64,000 bases of DNA from Chitinophagaceae bacterium (GTDB lineage: Bacteria > Bacteroidota > Bacteroidia > Chitinophagales > Chitinophagaceae): contig JADKJC010000001.1 of the NCBI GenBank assembly GCA_016722465.1, forward strand, positions 992,001-1,056,000. The letters run 5' to 3'. Made by a program: the position numbers and the translations under genes. Positions within the stretch are counted from its first letter, which is position 1; each line of letters starts with the position of its first letter. Positions 49,217 to 59,700 of the stretch are shown here, one piece after another. The notes beneath the pieces are model-generated. The model did no database searches, was not told where the DNA came from, and worked only from the letters and a program-made list of their open reading frames with translations.

Positions 49217-49545
49217 AGATTGGGCCTGCCTTTGTACCAGCGTACGATAAACCAGATAAACGAAACGAATGCAGGAAAACCTAAAATCGTAGGCAGGTAA
49301 GCTTTGAATGCCGGCATTGGTTTAGCCCCTTTTTCAACAATGTTTTTGTCAATAAACATATTATTGAACAGGAAGCCAAACAAGGCTGATGTCCAGCTGA
49401 GTAATAATACAGGGAAAAGTACACCGGCCTGAACTTCTGTTTTTGTATAGCTGAAAACGGTGTAGGTATCCGGTAACAAACACATCACCAGCAATATAAT
49501 GCAGGATGTGATGCTGAGGGCAAGAGATATGTACCAAAGTTTCAT
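49213..49545 (-). CDS. Small integral membrane protein
   Basis: From ATG 49543-49545, about 110 residues, because the upstream extension is hydrophilic and unlikely. Three hydrophobic helices: LWYISLALSITSCIILLVM, GVLFPVLLLSWTSALFGFLF, and ILGFPAFVSFIWFIV. No family recognised. Convergent with the MbnH-like gene, overlapping by 4 nt at the stops. Confidence 0.65.
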   Translation of the reverse strand: MKLWYISLALSITSCIILLVMCLLPDTYTVFSYTKTEVQAGVLFPVLLLSWTSALFGFLFNNMFIDKNIVEKGAKPMPAFKAYLPTILGFPAFVSFIWFIVRWYKGRPNL

Positions 49546-49617
49546 GTTGCCGGATATTGAATGAAAAAGAGTGCAATTTTCAGGTTGCACTCTCACAATA
49601 ACGTATATATAGTGGCT

Positions 49618-50256
49618 TTATTGCTTGCGCTTGCCCTTTAAAGTCTCCAGTATCTGGCGTTGTTTTTCCGCCTCTGCCTTTTGTTCTGCCTGCTTTTGGG
49701 TATTCTCCACTATTTCTTTTTCCAGTTTTTCCTTCTTCTTTAACAGGTCCTGTCCATCCTCCACCAGGTTATTGTATTTTTTATCTGATTTAGCAGTAAT
49801 TTCTTCCTGCTCCTTTACCTGCAGTTCAAGATCGTAGGCAATCACCGCTGCAGTTTGATTGTTTAAAAAAGTCTTTGCATTTTCAATCACTCTTGAATCT
49901 GTAGTATCGCCGATAAATTTTTCAAAACCGGATGATACCATCATGGTAAGAATCGTAATGTCTTTTTCCTTCCTGCTTTTGCGGTCGGTTTTAAAATACA
50001 GGTCGTAGGTACCAGACCCCAGTTCACTCATCATAACACCCTTAAATACCATGTAACCTTTATTTTCTTTTCCCCGATAGCCACGTTTTTCAATATTGTC
50101 TACGATAGTTTTCATCACTGTCTTTTCAGTAAAGGGGATCTCAATTTCCACGGCAGGCTGCATGGTTTTGTTATAATCAGCAGTAGCCAGACGGGCCTGT
50201 GCAAAGGAGCATGCAGCAGAAAATAATATGGTGGCTAAAAGGAATAATTTTTTCAT
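49618..50256 (-). CDS. Secreted coiled-coil protein of unknown function
   Basis: 212 residues with signal peptide ending CSFAQ. An alpha/beta part (about 25-140) contains YRGKENKGYMVFKGVMM and GTYDLYFKTDRKSRKEKD. A long charged coiled coil makes the C-terminal third (KKEKLEKEIVENTQKQAEQK to KGKRKQ). It is likely periplasmic. No known family or catalytic motif seen. Divergent from the flippase gene with only about 25 nt between starts, or about 115 nt if the flippase starts at 50371. Confidence 0.75.
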   Translation of the reverse strand: MKKLFLLATILFSAACSFAQARLATADYNKTMQPAVEIEIPFTEKTVMKTIVDNIEKRGYRGKENKGYMVFKGVMMSELGSGTYDLYFKTDRKSRKEKDITILTMMVSSGFEKFIGDTTDSRVIENAKTFLNNQTAAVIAYDLELQVKEQEEITAKSDKKYNNLVEDGQDLLKKKEKLEKEIVENTQKQAEQKAEAEKQRQILETLKGKRKQ

Positions 50257-50280
50257 AACTGGTAATTTTTATCAAAGATA

Positions 50281-51873
50281 GTGTTTGTAAAAAAAAGGTT
50301 GCATACTCTTTATAAAATTCAACGGGGTTTTATAGAAGATACAACTAAATTTGTCGGCAAACGATCGTCATTGAGCAGCATTAAAAAATTAGCGGGGCAA
50401 ACATTGTGGTATGGGTTACCCACTATTGGAAGCAGGTTTTTAGGTTATATCCTTAATTTTTCACTCAGCTTTATTTACCATGCTGTTGATACAGCCGATC
50501 TTACACAGATATATGCCATTGTTCCTTTTTTAAACATCCTGTTTACTTATGGTGTTGAAACTGGCTATTTTCGTTTTGTGCAGGATAAGGAAAAGAAAAT
50601 ACTGTACAATACACTGAGCACCTCCCTGGTAGTTTCTACCATTATTTTTTCGGCAGTACTATTATTATTCACCCATCAACTGGCTGATGCGACTTTTATG
50701 TCGGCTCACCCCGAATATTTCATCTGGCTTACTGGTATCATTTTTTTAGATACACTTGCCACATTACCCTTTGCCAAACTGAGGCAGGAAGGGCGGCCAC
50801 GTAAATATGCTTTTGTAAGGGTAATGGGCATTGTGGTAAATGTGCTGGTGGTTGTTTTTTTTATCGGCATCTGTCCGAAGATCGCTGCCAAAAACCCGGA
50901 TAGTATCTGGTTGATTTTTTACAACCCCACCATTGGCATCGGCTATTATCTCATCGGAAATTTAGTTGGTAGTGCAGTTACTTTTTTACTGTTGTGGCAG
51001 CAATGGAAAGGCTTCCGCTTTGAGTTTGATAAAACATTGTGGAAGGAAGTAATGAAGTACGCTTATCCCCTGATCATCGTAGGGCTGGGTGGAATGATCA
51101 ACGAAATGCTGAGCCGGCTTGTGTACCAGCATGTAGCTACGATTGATCCCATAAAGGCAAAGGAAGAATTGGGGATTTTTGCTGCTAATTACCGGCTGGC
51201 TGTTTTGATCACTATTTTTATCCAGATGTTCCGCATGGCAGCAGAGCCCTTTTTCTTTAACCAGTCAAAAGAACAGAACGCAACAAAAACCTATGCCCGG
51301 GTAATGAAGTTTTTTGTAATCGCCTGCTGCATTATGTTTTTGGCAATTGGGTTATTTCTGGATGTGTTTGAAAAAATACTTACCATTAAATACAAAGAGT
51401 ATGGCGAAGGAATTCATATTGTGCCCATACTGGCGATGGGCAGTGTTTTTCTTGGCATCTATTACAACCTGTCTGTTTGGTACAAGCTCACCAATAAAAA
51501 TTTATATGGCGCTGCTATCACCATTGCCGGTGCGGTGATCACCGTTTTACTCAACATCTGGTGGATACCATATTTTGGTTATACCGGTAGCGCCTGGGCA
51601 ACTTTTACTTGCTATGCTTTTATGATGGTTGTGTCTTATATACTGGGACAAAAACATTACCGCATTCCTTATGCAAAAAAGAAACTGATTGCATATTTAG
51701 TACTCACTACACTGGTGTTCTTTATTCACAAAGGATTGGTGGCACTTTACGGCAATATTTATTTCTCGGTTACCACTGCTGCATTATTGCTACTTGGCTT
51801 TTTATGGTTTGTTGGTACCATTGAGAAGAAGGAGTTTCAGCAGTTCCCGGTGATAGGTAAATATTTTAAATGA
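50281..51873 (+). CDS. Oligosaccharide flippase/MOP family exporter
   Basis: 530 residues from GTG 50281. TTG 50371 (LSSIKKLAGQTLWYGLPTI) may be the real start, since the family usually begins there. Twelve to fourteen membrane helices with the MOP layout, starting SRFLGYILNFSLSFIYH. Conserved-looking segments include YPLIIVGLGGMINEMLSRL and NLYGAAITIAGAVITVLLNI. These proteins flip lipid-linked saccharides across the inner membrane. It is far from the exopolysaccharide cluster and has no glycosyltransferase neighbour, so it may serve another glycan. Confidence 0.85.
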   Translation: MFVKKRLHTLYKIQRGFIEDTTKFVGKRSSLSSIKKLAGQTLWYGLPTIGSRFLGYILNFSLSFIYHAVDTADLTQIYAIVPFLNILFTYGVETGYFRFVQDKEKKILYNTLSTSLVVSTIIFSAVLLLFTHQLADATFMSAHPEYFIWLTGIIFLDTLATLPFAKLRQEGRPRKYAFVRVMGIVVNVLVVVFFIGICPKIAAKNPDSIWLIFYNPTIGIGYYLIGNLVGSAVTFLLLWQQWKGFRFEFDKTLWKEVMKYAYPLIIVGLGGMINEMLSRLVYQHVATIDPIKAKEELGIFAANYRLAVLITIFIQMFRMAAEPFFFNQSKEQNATKTYARVMKFFVIACCIMFLAIGLFLDVFEKILTIKYKEYGEGIHIVPILAMGSVFLGIYYNLSVWYKLTNKNLYGAAITIAGAVITVLLNIWWIPYFGYTGSAWATFTCYAFMMVVSYILGQKHYRIPYAKKKLIAYLVLTTLVFFIHKGLVALYGNIYFSVTTAALLLLGFLWFVGTIEKKEFQQFPVIGKYFK

Positions 51874-51946
51874 CCGGGGAATTGTTAACTGCAAAAAAAC
51901 ATCAGATAGAAACACTGATATACAAGTAAAAGTGAGATTATTCATT

Positions 51947-52010
51947 GTTTTTACTAAAAAGAATGAATAACAGAACAAGTTCAAAAGGATGTTTAGTAAA
52001 GAACCACGGT
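51947..52010 (+). repeat. Dispersed short repeat, copy B
   Basis: Lies between the convergent flippase and GH63-like genes. It reads TTTTTACTAAAAAGAA, GAATAACAGAACAAGTTC, GGATG and AGTAAAG, matching copies A and C. It is not upstream of any gene here. Confidence 0.6.
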
Positions 52011-52028
52011 GATGCTATAAAAAACTAT

Positions 52029-54704
52029 TCAATCTTTCTCATCTTCCTCCAGGAACACCTCATGCCCATTACCTTCTTTATATTCTTCTGTATCCACTTC
52101 TTTACCACCGATCAGGTCAGCGACGAGTGATGTCCATCCCGTTTGGTGACTGGCGCCAAGGCCGGCACCACTATCGCCATGAAAATATTCATAGAACAAT
52201 ACCAACTCTTCATTGCCTGGTTTCTTATAAAAGTCATTGTATTCGCCGTAGAGTTTCCGGTTGCCATTTTTATCTTTTGCAAAAAGGCTTATCACCCGTT
52301 GTGTCAGCAATTCAGAAACTTCCTGCAGGTTAAGCATATTGCCTGAACCAGCAGGGCATTCCACTTTTAAATGGTCACCATAAAACTCCCCATACTTCCT
52401 GATGGCACGGATGATGAGGTAATTGATTGGCATCCATACCGGGCCACGCCAGTTGCTGTTGCCGCCAAACAAATTACTGGTGGAATCGCCGGGATCATAC
52501 TGAATGGTATAATGTTCCCCATCGATGGTAACCGAATAAGGATTTTTTTCGTGATATTTTGATAAGGCCCTGATACCTCCTTCCGACAAAAATTCATCTT
52601 CATGCAACAGGCGCTGCAGTAAAAACACCAACCTTTCCTTTTTCACCAGCGATATCAATACTTCTTCGCCATCTCCTTTTTCTTCGTTGGGCCAAAAGCG
52701 GTTATTTTTTTTCCGGTAGTTTTCAAACCATTCAATTCGTTTGGTAAAATCCGGTACTGCATCAAACTGTGCCTTACTGATTTTACTTACTGCAAACAAA
52801 CTCGTAAGCCCCACAATGCTTTGTATTTTAAGTGGCAATGGGTCGGCACCTGCCACCACCAATGTGTCATAGAAAAACCTGTCATCCTCATTCCACATTT
52901 TATGACTGTTCAATGCTTCGGCTATCAGTACAAAATGTTCAAAGAATTTGGTAGCACTGTCTTCAAACGCAATGTCATGCCTGGATATTTCTAATGCCAT
53001 ATCCATCATATTGAGTGCATACATTCCCATCCAGCTGGTACCATCCGCCTGCTCCAGCTGCATACCTTCGGTAAAGTGATGGCTTCGGTTGAACACACCA
53101 ATGTTATCAAGTCCAAGAAAACCACCTTCAAAAATGTTATTGCCGCTTTTATCCTTCCGGTTGATCCACCAGGTAAAATTGATGAGCAGTTTTTGAAATA
53201 CTCTTTTTAAAAAAACAACATCACCAGCTCCATAAGTCTCTTTCTCTACCCGGTAAATTTCCATGGCAGCCCAGGCCTGCACCGGTGGGTTTACATCACT
53301 AAAGTTCCATTCGTATGCAGGCAACTGCCCATCGGGTTTCATGTACCACTCCCTCATCATCAACTGCAGCTGGTGCTTGGCATATACCACATCCACCATA
53401 GCGAGTGATATGCAGTGAAAAGCAAGGTCCCATGCTGCATACCATGGATATTCCCATTTATCGGGCATGGCAATAATGTCCTGGTTTTTTAAATGTGTCC
53501 AGTCGCTGTTCCTTCCATTTTGTTTGGCAGCATTTACAGGCGAAATGCCATCACTGGTGGTGAGCCAGCGCTCCACATCGTAATGATAATATTGTTTGCT
53601 CCAGAGTAAACCCGCCAGCGCTTTGCGCTGAATATTCTTCAGGTCAGCAGAAATATCTGATGGCAAAATTGCTTTGTAAAAATCATCCGCTTCTTCTTTT
53701 CTTACATCGAATATTTTTTCAAAGCCCCTGGTAAATGGCCGGTCATCGGCACTGTTGGTAAGCCTGCAGTAAATGGTTTTTGTTTCGCCGCCTTTAAGAT
53801 TCATCTCATAAACCGGCGTAAACTTGGTGCCCTGTTTTCTATTGCGGAGTTTAGTGGTGTTGGTGGCGTTGATGATAGCATCATGAAAAGCATCTTTTGA
53901 AAAAGCATTCTTATCACCGGTACCATTAAACTTAAAAAAATTGGTTTCGTTTTCTGTAAACAGCCTGTCATCCGGCTGCTGAAAATAAAAATAATAACTG
54001 CCCATCTTGCTGTGCCTTGCACATACAGTGGTTTTATCAACATAAGTGATGGATGGTTTTGGTTCATCGGGTGTATATGCCCAACGGTTGTAAAACCATA
54101 AGGTTGGCAGCAGTGTTACCGGCGCTGCCTTTGTATTTCGGTTGGTGATTGCTATCCTGATATAAATGTCGGTTGGATTTTGTTTGGCATAACTCACTTT
54201 TACATCAAAGTATTCATCCCTGTCAAATATGCCTGTGTCTAAAATCTCATATTCTGTTTCCTGCTTTGTCCTTTCCCTGTTTTTTGTTAACAGCTCCTCA
54301 TAAGGAAATTCATTTTGAGGATACTTGTACAAATATTCCATGTAGTAGTGTGTGGGAATATTATCCTGGTAGAAATACAATTCCTTTACATCTTCACCAT
54401 GGTTGCCATCGTAATTACCAACGCCAAACAGGCGTTCCTTTAAAATTTTATCCTTCCCGTTCCACATGGCAACTGCAAAACAAAGATTTTGGAAATAGTC
54501 GGAAATACCCGCCAGGCCATCTTCCCCCCAGCGGTAGGTTCGGTAATGAGACTGGTCGAAAGGTAAATACCCCCAGGCATCTGCATTGTCGCTGTAGTCT
54601 TCTCTAACGGTACCCCATTGTCTTTCGCTGAGGTAAGGCCCCCATTGCTCCAGTGGTATAGGTTTTTTATTATTAACTGCCAATCGCTGGTGTTCTGCTG
54701 TCAT
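52029..54704 (-). CDS. GH63/mannosylglycerate-hydrolase-like glycosidase
   Basis: 891 residues without signal peptide, so cytoplasmic. N-terminal part: LSERQWGTVREDYSDNADAW and YRWGEDGLAGISD. An (alpha/alpha)6-barrel with KWEYPWYAAWDLAFH, GQLPAYEWNFSDVNPPVQAW, GTSWMGMYALNMMDM and GGNSNWRGPVWMPINYLII matches the GH63 and MGH1-like family. Members act on alpha-glucosides, including glucosylglycerate, mannosylglycerate and similar compatible solutes. The general acid is probably the Asp in YPWYAAWDLAFH, and a later Glu would act as base. The exact substrate is uncertain. Confidence 0.85.
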   Translation of the reverse strand: MTAEHQRLAVNNKKPIPLEQWGPYLSERQWGTVREDYSDNADAWGYLPFDQSHYRTYRWGEDGLAGISDYFQNLCFAVAMWNGKDKILKERLFGVGNYDGNHGEDVKELYFYQDNIPTHYYMEYLYKYPQNEFPYEELLTKNRERTKQETEYEILDTGIFDRDEYFDVKVSYAKQNPTDIYIRIAITNRNTKAAPVTLLPTLWFYNRWAYTPDEPKPSITYVDKTTVCARHSKMGSYYFYFQQPDDRLFTENETNFFKFNGTGDKNAFSKDAFHDAIINATNTTKLRNRKQGTKFTPVYEMNLKGGETKTIYCRLTNSADDRPFTRGFEKIFDVRKEEADDFYKAILPSDISADLKNIQRKALAGLLWSKQYYHYDVERWLTTSDGISPVNAAKQNGRNSDWTHLKNQDIIAMPDKWEYPWYAAWDLAFHCISLAMVDVVYAKHQLQLMMREWYMKPDGQLPAYEWNFSDVNPPVQAWAAMEIYRVEKETYGAGDVVFLKRVFQKLLINFTWWINRKDKSGNNIFEGGFLGLDNIGVFNRSHHFTEGMQLEQADGTSWMGMYALNMMDMALEISRHDIAFEDSATKFFEHFVLIAEALNSHKMWNEDDRFFYDTLVVAGADPLPLKIQSIVGLTSLFAVSKISKAQFDAVPDFTKRIEWFENYRKKNNRFWPNEEKGDGEEVLISLVKKERLVFLLQRLLHEDEFLSEGGIRALSKYHEKNPYSVTIDGEHYTIQYDPGDSTSNLFGGNSNWRGPVWMPINYLIIRAIRKYGEFYGDHLKVECPAGSGNMLNLQEVSELLTQRVISLFAKDKNGNRKLYGEYNDFYKKPGNEELVLFYEYFHGDSGAGLGASHQTGWTSLVADLIGGKEVDTEEYKEGNGHEVFLEEDEKD

Positions 54705-54946
54705 GATATGAATTTATAATTGCCACTCCTCTTAAACAATTTTTATTTCAACAGGTTCATTTTAAAGAATGAACCAATCATAAAAGTAACCAAAATAGAA
54801 AGAGTATTTATGATGAACCTGAAAATATTGATACCATATCCAGTTATACAGTAAGGGACAGGCGGTTGGTAAATAAAATAAAAACTACAAAAACCCGTTG
54901 TTTTATAAACTGCTTTTTTCTTAATTTCATTCAATCAATAGAAAAT
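54705..54946. promoter_or_regulatory. Divergent promoter region
   Basis: About 240 nt between the minus-strand glycosidase and the plus-strand hypothetical gene. It is AT-rich with no gene. It should carry both promoters. I could not pick a confident -7/-33 pair. Confidence 0.4.
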
Positions 54947-55664
54947 ATGAAAACCTTATCTGAAACCTGGTTTGCCGAAGGCTTTATTGATTTTGAATTG
55001 AAGAAGTATACACTGCTTGCCTACCTGCAGCAGATCAGTAAGGGCTTTGGTGAAAACAAGCTTTACCCTCAATTAACGGATATCATTTTTCACTACAACA
55101 ATATCATTGCCTTCAGGGATAATAAGAAATTCTTACAGGAACATTTCCCAAAACGCCTGAGTGGCATTCAAATGGAAAAGCTGTCACTTTTTTATGAACA
55201 GGTGATTGAAGACAGTGAGTTGATGAAGGAACTGGAAGATATTATTGATTATGCCAGTGGCAAAATGAAAAAAACCATCGATGACGGGGCTGAAATTTAT
55301 GAATTTGTGGAGGAGAAAATCAACATCGTGCCGGTGGGGCTTATGCCGCTTGATATTTCTGAAGGCTATTTCTTTTTAAACAACGGGCATCAACACGACA
55401 CCCATGTATACCAGTACCGGTTGACCTTTTTTGAAAAACATGATGAGAAATACCGGGGCATTAAAACAGATTATGTTGACTGCTGGTATCGAAACATATC
55501 TTCTTCTTATGAACACATTAAAGCTGAACTGATAAAAAAGAAAAGGGACATTGCCCAATCCTGCAGTGTATGCGATGGAGACATCGCTGAGTTTTCCGGT
55601 GGAGGAAACATTACTGCCCATTGCCAAAAGATACCTGGTAAAATTTATTGCTGCGGCTGCCTGA
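54947..55664 (+). CDS. Hypothetical protein, one frameshift near the 3' end
   Basis: Start ATG 54947 (MKTLSETWFAEGFIDFELKK). About 240 residues, no signal peptide or membrane helix. It contains YLQQISKGFGENKLYPQLTD, IIDYASGKMKKTIDDG and GLMPLDISEGYFFLN. Near 55560 a run of three C breaks the frame. Removing one C gives DIANPAVYAMETSLSFPVEE then TLLPIAKRYLVKFIAAAA and a stop at 55662-55664. The unrepaired frame ends in an implausible Cys/Leu tail at 55693. I recognise the sequence as a Bacteroidota conserved hypothetical type, but no function. Confidence 0.7.
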
Positions 55665-55694
55665 TGCTTTTATTGCTGCTGCTCCTTTTTTAAA

Positions 55695-55746
55695 CCCACC
55701 CTGCAAATATCTACCGTTTTTTTTACAACAGATACTGCAGGATGGG
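55695..55746. terminator. Hairpin between convergent genes
   Basis: An 11-bp stem with one mismatch (55695-55705 with 55735-55745), plus an inner short stem, lies between the convergent hypothetical gene and the small secreted protein gene. T-runs are weak on both sides, so it is only a possible bidirectional terminator. Confidence 0.35.
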
Positions 55747-55811
55747 GCTATAATTTTCTCAGTTTTACATTCACCATAGCAAGCAGTTGGAAAGTTAATG
55801 AACTGAATACA

Positions 55812-56204
55812 TTAAATCTTATCCAACATTACTGTAGGCATAATGGTAAATGACTTTGAAAAGTTCTTTTTACCAGCCTTTACATTAAAATCCAAATGCT
55901 GACCGTCTCTTTTTTCGATCTTCAGCGTCTGAACTTTATCAGCGTTTAATACTACTGAGTACAATTCACCTTCTGCCTGGTCATTTACAGCAAAAGATAC
56001 ATTTTTGTTTGCACCTTTTTTAACTGATACCTGGAAGTAAAGGAAGTTAGCATCTTCTCCAATGTAGTTTACTGAAAGAAGATCGGCTACCGGTTCTTCA
56101 TACACAGCTGTTGTTGCTGCATTGTTTACTGTTGTGGCAAAACTGTTGCCTGCAAATAGCACGATCGCTGAAAGTGCTACTGCGATGTTCTTAATTTTTG
56201 TCAT
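55812..56204 (-). CDS. Small secreted protein of unknown function
   Basis: 130 residues with signal peptide IAVALSAIVLFAGNSFA. The mature part looks like a single beta-sandwich: LLSVNYIGEDANFLYFQVSV, GELYSVVLNADKVQTLKI and a last strand SKSFTIMPTVML. The type is common in Bacteroidota and has no assigned role. It probably lies in the periplasm. A 512-nt leader region precedes it. Confidence 0.75.
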   Translation of the reverse strand: MTKIKNIAVALSAIVLFAGNSFATTVNNAATTAVYEEPVADLLSVNYIGEDANFLYFQVSVKKGANKNVSFAVNDQAEGELYSVVLNADKVQTLKIEKRDGQHLDFNVKAGKKNFSKSFTIMPTVMLDKI

Positions 56205-56716
56205 AGTGTTTCGTTTTTTATTTTAATAGTTAACAAATACATATTGGTGTCTAACTGCGTTGCAGCTATTCTTCATACAGCGGTAAAAATTCATTGCAAA
56301 CGTTAGGGTCAAATGGCAGGCTTCGTAGTTGCCTTTTAGGTTTTGCTTAAGTGGCAGTATTATTTTTTAACTGTTTTACTTTTGCACCAGGTCAATCTTT
56401 GTAATACTACGGATTGTTTTTTTCAGATTGATAACGCAAAGGTAGTGGCGATATTTTTACAACCACGGCCAACTTTTAAGTCCTTTACTTATTCTAAATA
56501 GGAGAATTGCTTTTTTAAACCCTTAACAGCAAAGGGTTTCATGGATTTTTTTTGATGATGCCCAAAATTACAAGAAGGGCATTTTCATGGGCAATAAGTA
56601 CACATAACTGGCAGTTCTTAATACTATCTTAACATTTGAATCAAAAACCGCAAAGGCAAATGAAGCAATCGTAGTTAAATCGTTGCAGGTGAACAATACT
56701 CATATTGAAAGCATAA
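56205..56716. other. Long intergenic region between icmF end and small secreted gene
   Basis: No gene supported. It holds one perfect 8-bp hairpin (56517-56524 with 56532-56539), with a T-run a few bases later on the plus strand. The rest is AT-rich and presumably carries the promoter and untranslated leader of the secreted protein gene. Confidence 0.5.
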
Positions 56717-59700
56717 TTACATATTCCTTCTATACTGACCTCCCACTGCATACAAGGCATTGGTAATTTGCCCCAATGAACAATGCTTCACTGTTTCCAT
56801 CAGTTCTGCAAATAAATTACCATTGTTTACAGCCACTTGCTGCAAACGTTTTAGCATGGCTGCAGATTGATGAGCATTTCTTTCTTTAAATGTTTGCAGC
56901 GCCTGAATCTGGTTTTCTTTTTCTTCTTTGGTGCTTCTTATAACTTCAGTTGGCAAAATAGTAGGGGAACCGTTTTTGCTGAGGAATGTATTAACGCCGA
57001 TAATGGGATACTCTCCTGTATGTTTAAGTGTTTCGTAATACAAACTCTCTTCCTGTATTTTATTTCTTTGGTACATTCTCTCCATGGCCCCCAGCACACC
57101 GCCCCGTTCACTGATGCGGTGGAATTCATTCAGCACCGCTTCTTCCACCAGGTCCGTCAATTCTTCAATCAAAAATGCACCCTGGTTTGGGTTTTCGTTT
57201 TTGGCAGTACCCAATTCCCTATTGATGATAAGCTGTATCGCCATTGCCCTTCTTACACTTTCTTCTGTAGGTGTAGTGATGGCTTCATCGTATGCATTTG
57301 TATGTAAACTGTTGCAGTTATCATAGATAGCATACAAAGCCTGCAGTGTTGTGCGGATATCATTGAAATCAATTTCCTGTGCATGCAGGCTGCGGCCGCT
57401 TGTTTGTATATGATATTTCAATTTCTGGCTACGCTCGTTTCCATTGTATTTATTCTTTATTGCCTTGGCCCATATCTTTCTCGCCACCCTGCCGATAACA
57501 CTGTATTCTGGATCCATGCCATTGCTGAAAAAGAAGGAAAGATTTGGTGCAAAATCATCAATGTGCATTCCACGGCTTAAATAATATTCCACGTAAGTAA
57601 ACCCATTGGCCAATGTAAATGCCAGCTGCGTAATAGGATTGGCCCCTGCTTCAGCAATATGGTAACCGCTGATGCTTACGCTGTAGAAGTTCTGTACTTT
57701 ATTGCTGATAAAATACTCCTGCACATCCCCCATTAATTTCAACGCAAACTCCGTTGAAAAAATGCAGGTATTCTGTGCCTGGTCTTCTTTTAAAATATCT
57801 GCCTGCACGGTACCACGTACGGTTGATAATGCAGTTGCTTTTATTTGCTCATACACATCAGCTGGTAATACATCTTTGCCGCTCAATCCCAACAACCTTA
57901 AACCAAGGCCATCATTTCCTTCAGGCAAAGCATCCCCAAACTATTCCGGAGGCGGGGCTTCCCGGGTCTTCTCAAATTCAAAAGGTATTCTTTTATAAAT
58001 ACCGCTGGTTTCCTGCAATAAATTTTTACTTCTTTCTTTTATAAGCTCTTTCAAAGTCCCTCCTTCGGAGGGATTTAGGGAAGCTATATATTTTTCACAT
58101 TGCTGGTCAATGGCAGCATTCATAAAAAATGCCAGCAGCATCGGTGCCGGGCCATTGATGGTCATGCTTACCGAAGTTTTTGGATCGCAAAGATCAAAAC
58201 CACTGTAGAGTTTTTTGGCATCATCTACGGTGGCAATGCTTACTCCGCTGTTACCTACTTTTCCATAAATATCCGGACGATGATCGGGATCTTCACCATA
58301 CAACGTAACGCTGTCAAACGCAGTGCTGGGGCGCTTTGCAGGCTGGCCCAAACTTACATAGTGAAAACGCCGGTTGGTTCTTTCGGGGCCGCCTTCGCCT
58401 GCAAACATCCTGGTAGGATCTTCGCCTTCCCTTTTTAACGGAAATACACCGGCAGTGTAAGGAAACTCACCTGGAACATTTTCCTGCAGCTGCCATTTTA
58501 ATATATCACCCCAATCCTTGTACTTTGGCAAAATAACTTTTGACAGCAGCGTGCCGGATAAACTTTTATAAGTAAGCGGCTGCTTAATTACTTTATCCCT
58601 TACTTTAAATTCGTAAAATTCTTTTTTGTATCGTTCCTGCACAGCGGGCCAGTTATGGATCAATTCAAGGTTTTCATGATTGATCTTTTTCAGTAAATTC
58701 TTTTCTGTTTCGCTAATGTAAGCCGCAGCATCGGGTAATAATTTCTTAGCTCCACTCAATTGATAATATTGCGAACCCAATGCAGCCTGCTCATTCACCC
58801 ATTTATTATATTCCGCATTGCCTTCTGCAATTTCTGCCAAATACCTTACCCTTTTGGGAGGAATAATCATTGACTGGCTGGCAGTATCTTTCAAATGAGC
58901 ATGATGTTCTATCTCGCCTTGAAATTTTACGCCGCACTTTTCAGCAATCTTTTCCATCAGTCTTTCAAACAATTCATTTACACCTGCATCATTGAATTGT
59001 GCGGCAATGGTTCCAACTATTGGTAACTCTTCATCTTTGGCTGTCCATAAAGCATGGTTTCGTTTGTATTGCTTGCGTACATCATGCAATGCATCCAGTG
59101 CACCGGCCTTTGTCAAACTTATTTACACAAACCACATCCGCATAATCCAGCATATTGATCTTTTCTAATTGCGACGCCGCTCCATACTCAGGAGTCATTA
59201 CATACATGCTCACATCCACATAATCCAAAATGGATGCATCACTTTGTCCCACTCCGGCGCTTTCCAGGATAATAAAATCATAGCCGGCATCTTTGCAGAT
59301 GTCAATCGCTTCCTGTACATACTTGCTCAATGCTTTTTCACTTTCCCTTGTAGCAAGGCTACGCATGTAAGCCCTGGGAGAAGAAATAGAATTCATCCTG
59401 ATCCTGTCGCCCAGCAATGCACCGCCTGTTTTTTTCTTAGAAGGATCCACAGAAATAACAGCGATGGTTTTATCTGTATAAAAATTTAAAAAGCGACGTA
59501 CGATCTCATCTGTAACACTGCTCTTTCCTGCGCCGCCTGTGCCTGTAATGCCAAGAACAGGAGCCCCCTCCAAACCTCCCCCAGTAGGGGAGGCTTTTAA
59601 AAGTTCAATTTTCAGGTACACTTTTTTTATCAGGGAGTTGAGATGCCTTTTCATTAATTTTCCTGGTAACATCTTCAGGATGGTTAATTATTTCCTCATT

